NCBI RefSeq assembly: GCF_004123295.1
Contig: NZ_SDMK01000001.1
Location: 62,001-126,000 of the forward strand
Direction: 5' to 3'
Length of the DNA stretch: 64,000 nt
DNA from: Silvibacterium dinghuense
GTDB taxonomy: Bacteria; Acidobacteriota; Terriglobia; Terriglobales; Acidobacteriaceae
In this document: positions 56,035-64,000 of the stretch, one piece after another
How positions within the stretch are numbered: position 1 is the first letter of the stretch
Layout of the letters: every line of letters starts with the position of its first letter
Made by a program: the position numbers and the translations under genes
Notes under the pieces: generated by a model
Databases searched by the model: none
Seen by the model: the letters and a program-made list of their open reading frames with translations, nothing else
Told to the model about the DNA's origin: nothing

Positions 56035-57834
56035 TTACTTAAATATCAGGTTGAGCGCGATCAGCATGGCAATGAGGCCGACGGCAATCACCTTGGGACG
56101 CGCATACCAGGCCATGTGATGCTCCACCGGCTTGGGTGTGAGCGAGTAGACCAGACCGACCAATTGCGACTCGGGATGCGGCTTGGTCACCAGGCTGAGG
56201 AGCGCGGTGAGCACGAAGTTGGTGGAGAAGGCCCAGATTGCAGTCCAGAAATTCTGCGCCATTTCGCTCGGATAGAGATGCATGACCGTGATCCAGCCGC
56301 CATGGATGCCGGGGTGGGCGTCCGCCGGCAGGGTGAGGCCGTGATGAATGATCGCTGCCACCGTGCCGCTGACCAGGCCGATGAAGGCCGCGTGTCCTGT
56401 GGTGCGCTTCCAGAACATGCCCAGCAGGAAGGTCGCGAAGAGCGGCGCGTTCACGAAGGAGAAGACCAGCTGCAGGGTATCCATGATGTTGTTGAAGCCC
56501 ATGGCAGCGTAGGCCGTCATCATCGACAACAATATGCCTCCGACCGTCGCCCAGCGGCCCATCTTGAGATAGTGCGCATCGCTCGCATTCTTCTTGATGT
56601 AGGACTGGTAGAGATCGTAGGTCCAGACGGTGTTGAAGGCTGTGACGTTGCCCGCCATGCCGGACATGAAGCTGGCCAGCAGCGCGGTGAGGCCGAGGCC
56701 CAGAATACCCGTCGGGAAGTAATGCAGCAGCATGTTGGGGATGGCGAGATCGTAGTCGAGCAGCGGCTGGCCGTGCTCGTCATACATCACCTTGCCGTTC
56801 ACCGGGTCAACCTTCGCAGGAATCAGGCCCTTGCCCATGGCTGCCGGATCGCCGGCATGCGCACCCGCGCTCATGGCCGTAGCATGGCTGGTGATTGCCG
56901 GGGTCGCAATCGCGATCAGGCCGGGCAGGATGACGAGGAACGGAAACAGCATCTTCGGGATTGCGGCGATGAGCGGCACGCGGCGCGCCGACTCTTCGGT
57001 GTCCGTAGCCATGGCGGTCTGGATCACAAGAAAGTCCGTGCACCAGTAGCCGAACGAAAGCACGAAGGCCAGCCCCATGGACAATCCAAACCATTCGACA
57101 CCCAACGGATTGGTATGGGCATTCGTCATGCCACGCCAGGAATGCGTATAGGCCGCGGGGAGCGCAGCCTTCAGGCCGTTCCAGCCGCCTACATTCTTGA
57201 GGCCCACCCAGACCAGCGGCGCGAAGCCGGCAACGATGAGGAAGAACTGCAACACCTCGTTGTAAATGGCGCTGGTGAGACCGCCGAGGAAGATGTAGCC
57301 GAGCACAATGATCGCCGAAAGGACGATGGCGAAGTGGAAGATCCAGCCCAACGGCAGTCCCAGGTGGATAAAGAGTCCATCGAAGACATGCAGGGTCTGG
57401 ATGAGGCGGGCCATCGCGTACATCGAGATACCGGAAGAGAAAACGGTCATCACCGCGAACGAACAGGCGTTGTAGGCGCGGGTCTTTTCATCGAAGCGCA
57501 GGCGGAGAAACTCGGGTACCGAGCGCGCCTTGGAGCCATAGTAGAACGGCATCATGAAGACGCCGACGAAGATCATCGCGGGGATGGCGCCGATCCAGTA
57601 AAAGTGGCTGGTGGCGATGCCGTACTTCGCGCCCGAGGCGCCCATGCCGATGACTTCCTGCGCGCCAAGATTGGCCGAGATAAAGGCGAGGCCGCAGATC
57701 CAGGCTGGCAGGCTGCGCCCGGCCTGGAAGAAGTCTTTGCTGGTCTTCATGAACCGCTTGAGCGCAAAGCCAATGCCAAGCACGAACACGAAGTACAGCA
57801 GCATGATGAGCCAGTCGATAAGTGTCAGGTTCAC
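56035..57834 (-). CDS. Sodium:solute symporter (SSS family)
   Basis: 599 residues with about 13 helices. It has the LeuT-fold core: SANLGAQEVIGMGASGAKYG in the second helix, GWIFHFAIVLSAIIVLGYIFLGGLTSAIYNEVLQF in the middle, and LTALLASFMSGMAGNVTAFNTVWTYDLY, the SSS signature. The closest type is the SGLT-like sugar or myo-inositol group, but the substrate cannot be fixed from sequence. GTG 57834 has GAGAG about 6 bases upstream; the GTG at 57852 lies six codons earlier. A palindrome lies upstream at 57877-57896. Confidence 0.87.
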   Translation of the reverse strand: MNLTLIDWLIMLLYFVFVLGIGFALKRFMKTSKDFFQAGRSLPAWICGLAFISANLGAQEVIGMGASGAKYGIATSHFYWIGAIPAMIFVGVFMMPFYYGSKARSVPEFLRLRFDEKTRAYNACSFAVMTVFSSGISMYAMARLIQTLHVFDGLFIHLGLPLGWIFHFAIVLSAIIVLGYIFLGGLTSAIYNEVLQFFLIVAGFAPLVWVGLKNVGGWNGLKAALPAAYTHSWRGMTNAHTNPLGVEWFGLSMGLAFVLSFGYWCTDFLVIQTAMATDTEESARRVPLIAAIPKMLFPFLVILPGLIAIATPAITSHATAMSAGAHAGDPAAMGKGLIPAKVDPVNGKVMYDEHGQPLLDYDLAIPNMLLHYFPTGILGLGLTALLASFMSGMAGNVTAFNTVWTYDLYQSYIKKNASDAHYLKMGRWATVGGILLSMMTAYAAMGFNNIMDTLQLVFSFVNAPLFATFLLGMFWKRTTGHAAFIGLVSGTVAAIIHHGLTLPADAHPGIHGGWITVMHLYPSEMAQNFWTAIWAFSTNFVLTALLSLVTKPHPESQLVGLVYSLTPKPVEHHMAWYARPKVIAVGLIAMLIALNLIFK

Positions 57835-57876
57835 GTCTACTCTCAACCCCACGGAATTTGAACGGCGCCGGTCGAA

Positions 57877-57896
57877 GATCGGTCAGTGATCCGATC
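57877..57896. promoter_or_regulatory. Candidate operator ahead of the symporter gene
   Basis: GATCGG-TCAGTGAT-CCGATC: 6-bp perfect arms, 43 bp upstream of the symporter GTG. The remaining 220 bp up to the kinase stop show nothing clear. No regulator gene is adjacent. Confidence 0.3.
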
Positions 57897-58115
57897 AGGG
57901 CTTGCCGGCGCTCTGCCCAGTCTCATTGCATGGTACTGCCGCAACCCGCGGCGGCCGGACACAGACGTGGCGGAAACAGGATCGAGAGGGATCTACCTGT
58001 CAGGAGCGACGCGATGCCGGAGGTGCGGGAGTTGGAACAGTGCCTTTCGCGTCAATGTACACGTTTTCATCATGCCTGGGCAATGCACAATCACAGCGCA
58101 ACGGCATAACAGGCT

Positions 58116-61010
58116 CTAACGCTTCAAAGCATCGGCCTCTGAGCGAGCACTCATCAGGGGTGGAAGCCAGGCATCCCCGTTCTTCCATGCCTCCAGAAAG
58201 TCGGCATATTCCTTCTCTGCAGCAGCCTTGTCACCTCCCAGAGCTTCCGCGCGGGCAAGACCAAGCATGCTGAGCGCATAGGCGACGTTCATGCCCGGCT
58301 GCTGCGAAAGGACAAAGGCACTCCGGCTGGCGAGCGGAATGCGGAAAGCGGATTCAGCCTCGATGCCTTCTTTCTGATCGAGATGGGCAAGGCCGCGCAG
58401 GTAGCTGGAGATGCCGAGCGTCTCGTAGCCTTCGGCGGCACTCAGAGCATGCAGGGCGGCATCCGGATGGTGCCGTTCGAGTTCAATTACGGCGGCAATA
58501 TCCGGCAGATAGACATGGTTGATGAGCGTGTCCTGCGGATAGCTTGCTGCGAGCGATGTCTCGATGGACTGCGCCTTCGCCGCATCGCCGCAGAGGGCAT
58601 AAGCGATGGCGGCGGTTCCCTGCATGAAGCGATCCCGGTCGCGGTGCATGGCGAGATTGAGCGCATCCGCAGAACCGTCGCAATGCCGGGCAAGCGCGGC
58701 GTCGAGCGTGCGCTGGGCCATCATCATGGCGGTGGCATTCTGCATGCCCTGCTGCTCCATCTGGCGGACGGCACGCTGCCAGTCGTCGCCAGCCCTGGAA
58801 AAGCGTCCTTCCGACTCATCGAGCAGGGCGGCCTGCGAGTTCACCAGAAAACCGTCCGTGCGATCCCGCGCCCATTCGAGCTGGCGCTCGACCTCTACGC
58901 GGTCGCCGGTCAGCCACGCGGTGAAGATCCATGTCCCGCGAATCGACCCGTCATCGGCGAGACCGAGCGAAGCAGCCTTCTCATAAAGTGCCCTGGCCTC
59001 GCTGAAGCGGTTGAGGGCAGTGAGAGCCAGCAGCGCGTTCACATAGCCGGAACCCTTCTGCGGGTTCATGGCAATGGCCTTCTGCGCCTGCTCGTATGCC
59101 TCCTGATATTTACCCAGGGTCAGATAAGCACCGGAGAGATCGGTCGGCGCGAGCGGCTCCTGCGGATAATTCTGAGCATAAAGGCGCAGGGCGTCGATGG
59201 CCTCGGGCAGATCGCCGGTGACATTCAGCGAGTCCTGAATGCGGATGTAGAGCTGTTCCCGCTCGCTGACCCCGCTGGAGAGCGTAAAGGCATGGGCAAT
59301 CGCGGTATCGCCCTCGGAGGGGCTGCCGATGGCCACCTGCGCGACGCCCATGCGGGCATAGGCCATGGCAAATTGGGGATCGAGCTCGAGAGCACGCTGA
59401 TACTGGCGGATGCTCTGAGCAAAGTTCGCATGCGCCAGCTCGCGCTCGCCGGCGGAGTAGGCGCGGAAAGCATCGGCCGATGCCGTCGTCGCCGGCTTCA
59501 CCTCATTCGCGGCGGCTGGAGGCGCCGAGGCCAGGCTCTCTTCCATGTGAGCGCGCAGCTCTTCGGCAGCTTCGCGCAGGGCGCTGAGCACATGCCGTTT
59601 GCTGTCGGCCTGCGCCTGGGCGCGGGCGAACACATCGCCCGTCGCAGCGTGCTGAGCTTCCAGGGTCACGAGATAATCGCTGCCGATAGCCGAGATCGTA
59701 CCGTTCACCACCGCGGCATCGCCTTCGCGCTCTGCAATGTCGCGCGCCACAGCCGGTGTGATGTGCGCATCGGAGGGCTGCACGAGATAGGCGAGCATAT
59801 CGTGGAGGCGGGCATCGCCGACGACGGTGAGCTGCGGGGAGCGGCCAAGCTCGAAGCTGAGCGTCTGACGGAGCGTTCCCTCAAAAGCCGCGTCCCCGGT
59901 GTGGTTGGTGAACTCGGAGATGACGACAGCGGCTGGCTGAGCCACCTTCGCGACCGGGCGATTGCTCCACCAGTGATATCCACCCCAGCCCATTCCAATC
60001 ACCGCCAGGAGAATCCATGCAAGCAGAGCGATCCGGCGGCCACGCCGCGATCCTCCGGGCTGAGGGAAGCCATCGGCGACCCGGACCGGCCTGGTAAAAC
60101 GCGTTGCGGCGGTAGCCCCGGAGAAGACGGCCTGCATCTTTTGCAGGTCCGCACGGAGATCGGCAGCCGAAGCGTAGCGTTTCTCGCGATCCTTGGCCAG
60201 CGCCTTGAAGATCACTCGCTCAAGCTCGCGAGGAAAGCGTGGCTGCCGGCTGCGGATGGGTTCGGGATCCTGCGTCAGCAGAGCTGCAAAAATTTCCGCC
60301 ACAGAGTTGCCGTAGAACGGCGTGTTGCCGGTCGCCATTTCGAAGAGCACCACACCGGCGGAGAACACGTCGGCGCGGGCATCCACGACCTCACCGCGCG
60401 CCTGCTCGGGAGACATGTAGGCAAAGGTACCGAGCGTGGTGCCATGGTCGGTAAGAGTCACCGTCGCCCCCGGCACCATCTCCTCCATGGTGTCAGAAGT
60501 CGCCAAAGCCAGAGCGGTGCGTTTGGCAATGCCGAAATCCAGCACCTTGAGTACGCCGTTGCCGTGCTGGAGCCGAGTCACGAAAAGATTGCTCGCCTTG
60601 ATGTCGCGGTGAAGAATGCCTCGGCTATGTGCTTCGATGAGTCCCGAACAAAGCTGAACGCCGTAATCGAGAAGGCTCTCTACCGAGATGGGATGGCCAT
60701 TGATGAGCTGCTTGAGCGTCTTCCCCTCGAGCAGCTCCATGACCAGGTAAGGCTGGCCATCCTGTTCGCCAACGTCATAGATCGTGCAGATATTGGGGTG
60801 GTTCAGAGCGGAGGAAGCGCGGGCTTCGCGCAGGAAGCGTTCCTGGGACGCAGCAGTCGACGTGCCTTCTCCCAGGAAGTTGTCGGCAACGACCTTGAGG
60901 GCCACGTCACGGTTCAGGCGTCGATCGCGGGCGCGATAGACGAGCCCCATGCCACCATGCCCAATCTGCTCAACGATTTCGTACGGACCAAATCTGTGAT
61001 GTGTATGCAT
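58116..61010 (-). CDS. Membrane-bound Ser/Thr kinase with periplasmic TolB-like and TPR parts
   Basis: 964 residues from ATG 61010. PknB-type kinase domain about 8-275: IGHGGMGLVY, Lys39 in VALKV, HRDIKASN (134-141), DFG (158-160). A single membrane helix at 327-347 follows, then a TolB-like domain (about 365-510, AVVISEFTNHTGDAAFEGTLRQ) and TPR-type repeats (about 530-950, for example ALELDPQFAMAYARMGVAQ). The kinase side should be cytoplasmic, the repeats outside. The frame extends to 61085 without similarity. Compared with the kinase at 51005 it has the same module order plus the membrane helix, so the two may be paralogues. Signal unknown. Confidence 0.9.
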   Translation of the reverse strand: MHTHHRFGPYEIVEQIGHGGMGLVYRARDRRLNRDVALKVVADNFLGEGTSTAASQERFLREARASSALNHPNICTIYDVGEQDGQPYLVMELLEGKTLKQLINGHPISVESLLDYGVQLCSGLIEAHSRGILHRDIKASNLFVTRLQHGNGVLKVLDFGIAKRTALALATSDTMEEMVPGATVTLTDHGTTLGTFAYMSPEQARGEVVDARADVFSAGVVLFEMATGNTPFYGNSVAEIFAALLTQDPEPIRSRQPRFPRELERVIFKALAKDREKRYASAADLRADLQKMQAVFSGATAATRFTRPVRVADGFPQPGGSRRGRRIALLAWILLAVIGMGWGGYHWWSNRPVAKVAQPAAVVISEFTNHTGDAAFEGTLRQTLSFELGRSPQLTVVGDARLHDMLAYLVQPSDAHITPAVARDIAEREGDAAVVNGTISAIGSDYLVTLEAQHAATGDVFARAQAQADSKRHVLSALREAAEELRAHMEESLASAPPAAANEVKPATTASADAFRAYSAGERELAHANFAQSIRQYQRALELDPQFAMAYARMGVAQVAIGSPSEGDTAIAHAFTLSSGVSEREQLYIRIQDSLNVTGDLPEAIDALRLYAQNYPQEPLAPTDLSGAYLTLGKYQEAYEQAQKAIAMNPQKGSGYVNALLALTALNRFSEARALYEKAASLGLADDGSIRGTWIFTAWLTGDRVEVERQLEWARDRTDGFLVNSQAALLDESEGRFSRAGDDWQRAVRQMEQQGMQNATAMMMAQRTLDAALARHCDGSADALNLAMHRDRDRFMQGTAAIAYALCGDAAKAQSIETSLAASYPQDTLINHVYLPDIAAVIELERHHPDAALHALSAAEGYETLGISSYLRGLAHLDQKEGIEAESAFRIPLASRSAFVLSQQPGMNVAYALSMLGLARAEALGGDKAAAEKEYADFLEAWKNGDAWLPPLMSARSEADALKR

Positions 61011-61119
61011 ACTCCGCGGGGAGTGTGTAGATGGTGCGAATGTTTTGGCCGGGGACCTTTTCCATCTTAGACCGCAAGCGGGCATACGGATAGCCGCATT
61101 TCGCTACACTTGCCCCATC

Positions 61120-61743
61120 ATGACCTCTGCCGCCATCATGGCCGTCGCCCCGGCCACACTCACAGGAAAACACGTACAGCTGGAACCGATGACCATGGAG
61201 CATTTCGAGGCGCTCTCCGAGGTGGCTTTCGATCCAGCCATCTGGCGCTGGATGCCACTGCGGGTAGAGAACCCGGCGGATCTGCGCTCCTGGATGAATC
61301 AGGCCATAGAGCAGGCTGCCGCAGGCAAGGCGCTGCCCTGGGTGACGCGCTCGCTCGCCGATGGCCGGCTGGTGGGTTCCACCCGCTTCCTGGATATCGA
61401 CACGCGCAACCGGGGGCTTGAGATCGGCTCGACCTGGATCTCCGCGCAGTATCAGAGAACGGGCATCAATGTAGAGGCCAAACTGCTGCAGCTGACTCAT
61501 GCCTTCGAGACCATGGGGGCGATCCGCGTGGCGCTGAAGACGCACCACGAGAATCAGCGTTCGCAGACCGCGATCGCGGCGCTGGGAGCGACGCGCGAAG
61601 GTGTCTTCCGCAATCACATGATCCAGCCCGACGGAAGCATCCGGCATACAGTGTGGTTTTCGATCACCCGGGAGGACTGGCCCGAGGTGAAGCAGCGGCT
61701 TGAAGCCAGACTCGCGGGCGGCAGGGCAGTCGCTGCATCCTGA
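61120..61743 (+). CDS. GNAT acetyltransferase, RimJ/RimL type
   Basis: 207 residues. [15 protein letters not shown] opens the GNAT_3 domain, [19 protein letters not shown] forms the central strand, and [24 protein letters not shown] is the region where N-terminal protein acetylases bind acetyl-CoA (a variant of RxxGxG). ATG 61120 fits; ATG 61138 would be six residues shorter, and no ribosome site is clear for either. Substrate unknown; many relatives acetylate protein N-termini or antibiotics. 44 bp before recR, same strand, perhaps cotranscribed. Confidence 0.82.
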   Translation: MTSAAIMAVAPATLTGKHVQLEPMTMEHFEALSEVAFDPAIWRWMPLRVENPADLRSWMNQAIEQAAAGKALPWVTRSLADGRLVGSTRFLDIDTRNRGLEIGSTWISAQYQRTGINVEAKLLQLTHAFETMGAIRVALKTHHENQRSQTAIAALGATREGVFRNHMIQPDGSIRHTVWFSITREDWPEVKQRLEARLAGGRAVAAS

Positions 61744-61787
61744 CCCGGACTCTGCTACAAACAGAACGGGAGTGCATCAGAACTAAC

Positions 61788-62384
61788 GTGTCTCGTTTTG
61801 CCGAACCCCTCACCCGTCTCATCGAAGAGCTGCGCAAACTGCCGGGCATCGGCAACAAGAGCGCCCAGCGGCTTGCCTTTCATATTCTCCGCGCCAGCGC
61901 CGAAGACGCCGAACTGCTGGCTGCCGCGGTGCGCGATGTAAAGGCCCAGCTTCAGCTCTGCTCGGTGTGCAATAACATCACCGATGTCGATCCCTGCCTA
62001 TATTGCAGCAGCCCCGCGCGCAACCAGCACCTGGTGTGCGTGATCGAGGAACCGACCAATATCTCGACGGTCGAGAAGACGCGCTACAGCGGCGTCTATC
62101 ATGTGCTGCACGGCACCCTGTCTCCCCTGCATGGTGTCGGACCGGAACAGCTGCGCATTGCCGGACTTGAAGCCCGGGTAGCCGCAGGCGGCATCGAAGA
62201 GGTTATCCTGGCCACCTCGCCGACTGTGGAAGGCGAGGCTACGGCACATTATCTTGCCGATCTGCTGCGAAGCAGCGGCGTCAGGATCAGCAGGATTGCC
62301 ACCGGAGTGCCGGCAGGCAGCGATATCGAATATGCGGATGAGGTATCGATGTCGCGGGCGATGGATGGACGGCGAGAGATGTAA
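61788..62384 (+). CDS. recR: Recombination protein RecR
   Basis: 198 residues. RecR loads RecA with RecF and RecO in recombinational repair. [17 protein letters not shown] is the helix-hairpin-helix, [16 protein letters not shown] (Cys about 57-72) the C4 zinc finger, [11 protein letters not shown] and [18 protein letters not shown] the Toprim domain, and [16 protein letters not shown] the C-terminus. It starts with GTG 61788. recR is usually next to dnaX and a YbaB gene; neither is here. Confidence 0.96.
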   Translation: MSRFAEPLTRLIEELRKLPGIGNKSAQRLAFHILRASAEDAELLAAAVRDVKAQLQLCSVCNNITDVDPCLYCSSPARNQHLVCVIEEPTNISTVEKTRYSGVYHVLHGTLSPLHGVGPEQLRIAGLEARVAAGGIEEVILATSPTVEGEATAHYLADLLRSSGVRISRIATGVPAGSDIEYADEVSMSRAMDGRREM

Positions 62385-62409
62385 AAACGAGCAGCCAGTC
62401 GCAAAAACG

Positions 62410-62487
62410 GCCAGCAGTCAGTGAAACTCAGCCGGATGGAAATACTGACCGCTTCATCACTGGCCGTCTTTATCACTGACTGTTGGC
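62410..62487. repeat. Long inverted repeat after recR
   Basis: GCCAGCAGTCAGTGA (62410-62424) and TCACTGACTGTTGGC (62473-62487) pair over 15 bp with one mismatch and a 48-base loop. A second pairing, ACGGCCAG with CTGGCCGT, overlaps the same arms, so alternative folds are possible. No T-run. It lies between recR and the convergent response regulator. Confidence 0.55.
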
Positions 62488-62536
62488 ATGCTGCCGGGCC
62501 GCGACCGAAGGCACAGGGCGCCTGGACGGGCAGTCC

Positions 62537-62908
62537 TTAAGCGCGCAGGCGGGCGAGCAGATCCTGAGGATGGACGGGCTTGGCGAGAATCTCGAACTCG
62601 TGACCCTGCACGCGGGCGCGGTCGAGCAGATCGGCAGTCGCAGCCTGTCCGGAGAAGAGCAGGATCTTGCATGAGGGCAGGAAGCTGCGAATCTTGATTG
62701 CGGCATCGATGCCATTCAGATCGGTCATGATGACGTCGCTGATGAGCATGTCCGGGGCCCATTCTCTGGCTGCGTCGACAGCCTTCTCGCCGCTGTACAC
62801 AGCGCGAGCTTCAAAACCGCTCTGATTGAGAATGATGGCCAGGGTATCGGCAATCACACGTTCGTCGTCAGCTACCAGTACCTTGGGTCTTGCCAGGGTT
62901 TCGGGCAT
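62537..62908 (-). CDS. Single-domain response regulator
   Basis: 123 residues, only the CheY-like receiver. KVLVADDERVIADTL has the acidic pair, the phospho-acceptor Asp is in DMLISDVIMTDLNG, LLFSGQ gives the Thr/Ser position and LAKPVHP the conserved Lys. No output domain, so it must act through protein contacts or as part of a phosphorelay. No histidine kinase is adjacent. A palindrome (62946-62964) lies 37 bp upstream. Confidence 0.9.
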   Translation of the reverse strand: MPETLARPKVLVADDERVIADTLAIILNQSGFEARAVYSGEKAVDAAREWAPDMLISDVIMTDLNGIDAAIKIRSFLPSCKILLFSGQAATADLLDRARVQGHEFEILAKPVHPQDLLARLRA

Positions 62909-63297
62909 TCGCTCTTTTTCTTCGCTTTCTTGGCTTGAATGAATCGGAAGATGTTTGATCTTCCCTCAAAATCGCGGATTGACTTCGAGCAACGTGCGCA
63001 CGAATCCAACACAATCCTATACACACACCCGCCCGTCCCCCAGTGTTTTTTCAAACCGGAAAACAGGCTCCTCTGATGATACCCTGTCCCCAGGAGGATG
63101 CTTCATCTTCCTGCAATCAAAACAACTTACTAATAAGCCAGAAATAAAACCACAACCCCCGGAAACGCTGCCTCGCCGGCACAACGACGGTCTCTCAAAT
63201 ACCTCATTGTCTGTTTCCGTTGTTTCTCTCCGGTCTCATCCCAGTCTGCGGACTGGCCCGGCTCCCGGGACTACTTTCTTGGAAATGGAATTCAGCG
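62909..63297. other. Divergent intergenic region with one palindrome
   Basis: 389 bp between the response regulator (minus) and the ABC ATPase (plus). It contains GGAAGAT-GTTTG-ATCTTCC (62946-62964) and a patch of lower GC content (about 63115-63160). No gene or repeat of families A or B was found; an open frame across it (62955-63443) is not coding. The promoters of both genes must lie here but none was recognised with confidence. Confidence 0.5.
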
Positions 63298-64000
63298 ATG
63301 GCCGAACCGATCATTCGCGCGCAACAGGTGGAAAAGTTTTATTCCCAGCCCAGCGAGAACCGCATTCAGGTGATCTCGCCAACGGACCTGTCCATCGTTC
63401 CCGGGGAGATTGTGGCGCTGCTCGGGCCATCAGGCTCCGGTAAATCGACGCTGCTGCGCATGCTCGCCGGGCTCTCGCAGCCCTCAGCCGGCGAGGTCTA
63501 CTGGCACGGCAAGCCAATCTCGACGGTGCAGATCAACGTGTCCATCGTCTTCCAGAGTTTCGCGCTCTTTCCCTGGCTGACGGTGCTTGAAAACGTCGAG
63601 GCGCCACTGAAGGCGCGCGGCATGGCCGCAGCCGAGCGGCGCGAGCGCAGCCTCAAAATCCTGGACACGGTCGGTCTCGACGGCTTCCAGGCAGCGTATC
63701 CCAAGGAACTCTCCGGCGGCATGCGGCAGCGTGTCGGCTTTGCCCGTGCGCTGGTCGTGGAGCCTGAAGTCCTCTTCATGGACGAGCCATTTTCAGCGCT
63801 CGACGTGCTGACGGCCGAAAACCTGCGCAGCGAACTGCTCGAACTGTGGCAGAAGAAGACGATCCCCACGCAGGCAATCTTCATCGTCACCCACAACATC
63901 GAGGAAGCGGTACTGCTGGCCGACCGCATCATCGTGCTGGGACGCAACCCGGGACACGTGCGCACCGACTTCAAGGTGACGAACCTCGTGCATCCCCGCG
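63298..64000 (+). CDS. ABC transporter ATPase, NitT/TauT type (cut by window edge)
   Basis: The first 234 residues are present. Walker A GPSGSGKSTLLRML, Q-loop VFQSFALFPW, signature LSGGMRQRVGFARAL, Walker B VLFMDEPFSALD and switch VTHNIEEAVLLADR are all intact. SFALFPWLTVLENVEAPL is typical of the nitrate/sulfonate/bicarbonate importer group (SsuB/TauB/NrtD). The end of the gene and the permease lie beyond the window; the substrate cannot be told. ATG 63298 starts MAEPIIRAQQVEKFY. Confidence 0.92.
   Translation, partial: MAEPIIRAQQVEKFYSQPSENRIQVISPTDLSIVPGEIVALLGPSGSGKSTLLRMLAGLSQPSAGEVYWHGKPISTVQINVSIVFQSFALFPWLTVLENVEAPLKARGMAAAERRERSLKILDTVGLDGFQAAYPKELSGGMRQRVGFARALVVEPEVLFMDEPFSALDVLTAENLRSELLELWQKKTIPTQAIFIVTHNIEEAVLLADRIIVLGRNPGHVRTDFKVTNLVHPR

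Noticed and set aside
56116-57861. 581-codon open frame opposite the symporter gene
   Set aside because: Composition is His, Arg and Asp-rich noise; the opposite strand encodes a clear transporter.
58383-61070. 895-codon open frame opposite the kinase gene
   Set aside because: Same effect of GC-rich third positions; the kinase on the other strand has all motifs.
62955-63443. 162-codon plus-strand frame before the ABC ATPase
   Set aside because: It overlaps the ATPase in another frame and its codons show no bias or similarity.

Overview
The window is one GC-rich, gene-dense bacterial chromosome segment with about 55 protein genes on both strands. No tRNA, rRNA, CRISPR array, transposase or phage gene was seen. 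Gene content suggests an Acidobacteriota (Terriglobia-like) soil bacterium: a periplasmic tricorn-type protease, Ser/Thr kinases fused to TolB-like and TPR regions, a Wzi-type barrel, DUF2059, CuA and cytochrome c proteins, and many sugar and amino-acid catabolic genes. This placement is an inference from gene families; no marker gene was compared.

Layout. 1-574: 5' part of hrpB (minus). 739-4665: a four-gene operon for non-phosphorylative L-fucose breakdown (lactonase, diketo-acid hydrolase, dehydratase, SDR dehydrogenase). 4886-7753: DsbD-like reductase and a secreted thioredoxin-fold protein. 7882-13062: half-length AI-2E transporter gene and gltB. 13286-20097: arginine cluster argR-argC-argB-argD-argF-argH-argA(short), with ARG-box-like sites over the argR promoter; argJ lies apart at 40024 and argG is not in the window. 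20271-22656: Ni/Co transporter, membrane protein, LysR regulator. 22799-25000: secreted oxalate-decarboxylase-like bicupin, then a convergent CuA protein and cytochrome c pair. 25128-29743: D-amino-acid use (GntP permease, RidA, D-aminoacylase, divergent D-threonine aldolase/D-serine dehydratase-like enzyme). 29875-39037: tricorn protease, two arylsulfotransferase-type propellers, a PHP phosphoesterase, and an APS kinase fused to a decayed ATP-sulfurylase domain. 39103-44082: ABC ATPase, argJ, a decayed pyruvate-dehydrogenase E1-alpha homologue, Wzi-like barrel. 44244-47903: eno, DUF2059 gene and gpmI. 48399-54763: glycine-zipper secreted protein, AraC regulator plus VOC protein, a Ser/Thr kinase divergent from a retropepsin-fold protein without its catalytic Asp. 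54778-62908: hypothetical protein, a 59-residue metallothionein, a sodium:solute symporter with a small membrane partner, a second Ser/Thr kinase, a GNAT, recR, a single-domain response regulator. 63298-64000: start of a NitT/TauT-type ABC ATPase gene.

The most notable non-coding signal is two dispersed repeat families between genes. Family A is a hairpin of the form CCCAyrTCTC-loop-GAGAyrTGGG whose arms vary in a compensated way, often next to GGGTGCC/GGCACCC. Family B is a 35-70 bp element (TGCTxCGCGCAGGGCG...CCGCTCCCxTTGGTCGCGAT). All five B loci sit at or just after a stop codon and run in the same orientation as the upstream gene. At three loci A and B are neighbours. Other points worth a second look are the enzyme-fold proteins that have lost catalytic motifs (E1-alpha-like, ATP sulfurylase-like, retropepsin-like) and the CuA/cytochrome c pair without an oxidase.
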